NCBI GenBank assembly: GCA_900768135.1
Contig: CAAGBT010000069.1
Coordinates: 1 to 5,715, forward strand
Source: an uncultured Oscillospiraceae bacterium
Lineage (GTDB): Bacteria > Bacillota > Clostridia > Oscillospirales > Oscillospiraceae
Length of the DNA: 5,715 nucleotides
Direction: 5' to 3'
Shown: positions 5,402 to 5,715 of the stretch, one piece after another
How the letters are laid out: each line of letters starts with the position of its first letter
How positions within the stretch are numbered: position 1 is the stretch's first letter
The notes under the pieces: model-generated
Databases searched by the model: none
The model's input: the letters and a program-made list of their open reading frames with translations, nothing else
What the model was told of the DNA's origin: nothing
Position numbers and translations under genes: made by a program

Positions 5402-5571
5402 GAACTTCTCTATATATAAGAACGCTTGGCGAACAAAACCTGCCTTTTACCGACGGGAAACAAATAGCTGATGCTTTTGGAGTAAAGTGGCGCTCCAGAG
5501 ATGACCGATGCCTTAACACCTATAAACCAGCTGGTCATCGCCAATATCAGAAGCCAATGCTTCAGTTTTAA

Positions 5572-5591
5572 CCTCAGTGATGCGACTGAGG
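5572..5591. other. 7-bp hairpin
   Basis: CCTCAGT (5572-5578) and ACTGAGG (5585-5591) are perfect inverted repeats with a GATGCG loop. No T-run follows on the plus strand, and on the minus strand the sequence after the stem is TTAAAACTG. It could be a weak terminator or an operator-like site. Confidence 0.35.
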
Positions 5592-5715
5592 GACCTATTC
5601 ATTTGTGAACAAAATATGGAGTGCGCGATTCCCGCCCCCGGCGCCCCTCCGGTCTGGCAATATATCTCCTTGCCGCGCGGCCCGGTCGGACCGGACCAGC
5701 CGCCGAGCGTGCACC

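Larger units (their letters stand above)
5377..5715. other. no confident gene; mixed remnants and a composition change
   Basis: Several short frames are open on both strands, but none has a good start and family match. On the plus strand, 5341-5571 reads through protein-like sequence (QNLPFTDGKQIADAFGVKW) without a start, but it passes through the terminator. A 35-codon frame starts at ATG 5501 and ends at 5608. On the minus strand a frame is open from the window edge to TAA at 5515-5513 (ending ALASDIGDDQLVYRC) and might be the 3' end of a gene outside. I cannot choose among these. The DNA is AT-rich up to about 5620 and strongly GC-rich from about 5625 to the end, including a CCGGTC-GGACCGG stretch near 5685-5697, suggesting a boundary back to host DNA or another GC-rich element. 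Confidence 0.4.

Noticed and set aside
5381..5420. A tRNA gene
   Set aside because: Only a T-loop-like palindrome is present. The T stem does not pair with a 7-base loop and the other arms are missing.
5244..5519. Minus-strand frame of 91 codons
   Set aside because: It crosses the plus-strand terminator stem and T-run, has no recognisable motif and no ribosome binding site that stands out.
1..5715. CRISPR array, retron or toxin-antitoxin system
   Set aside because: No regularly spaced repeat array, reverse transcriptase, or paired small toxin/antitoxin genes could be found. The only dense repeats are the IS ends and the 180-bp inverted-repeat element.

Overview
The window looks like chromosomal DNA from a GC-rich actinobacterium, most plausibly a Collinsella-like member of the Coriobacteriia. 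That is an inference from the GC-rich codon use at the left end and the style of the genes; no rRNA or other taxonomic marker is present. Composition is mosaic. Positions 1-990 are moderately GC-rich and look like host backbone. Positions about 1270-1960 and 4510-5620 are clearly more AT-rich and look like imported accessory DNA. Between these two AT-rich blocks sits a very GC-rich insertion sequence. Composition turns GC-rich again after about 5625.

Left part (1-987): two minus-strand genes. A small two-helix membrane protein (825-586) lies upstream of a calcineurin-like metallophosphoesterase whose first 166 codons are visible (500-1). From 841 to 1298 there is no gene. This gap holds a 180-bp element bounded by a perfect 30-bp inverted repeat (988-1017 and 1138-1167), followed by a promoter-like TATAAT and a good ribosome binding site for the next gene.

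Middle (1299-4502): an unrecognised plus-strand gene starts at 1299. It is stopped by an in-frame TAG at 1575-1577, although the same frame continues as plausible protein to about 1904, where IS-end-like repeats begin. Next is a complete-looking IS21-family element (about 1962-4502) with istA (DDE transposase) and istB (AAA+ helper ATPase), flanked by several copies of a roughly 20-bp repeat in opposite orientation at its two ends. On its right side the reading frame of a 5'-truncated TraX-family membrane protein begins. The missing TraX N-terminus is not on the left side of the IS, so the IS does not simply interrupt one gene. It sits at a junction between two broken genes.

Right part (5045-5715): a short unrecognised plus-strand reading frame without a convincing start (5067-5330), a strong rho-independent terminator (5348-5376), then a stretch with no confident gene that contains a palindrome resembling a tRNA T-loop and a 7-bp hairpin. 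Overall this is a decaying accessory segment with one probably intact transposable element. I see no convincing new defence, conjugation or metabolic system in it.
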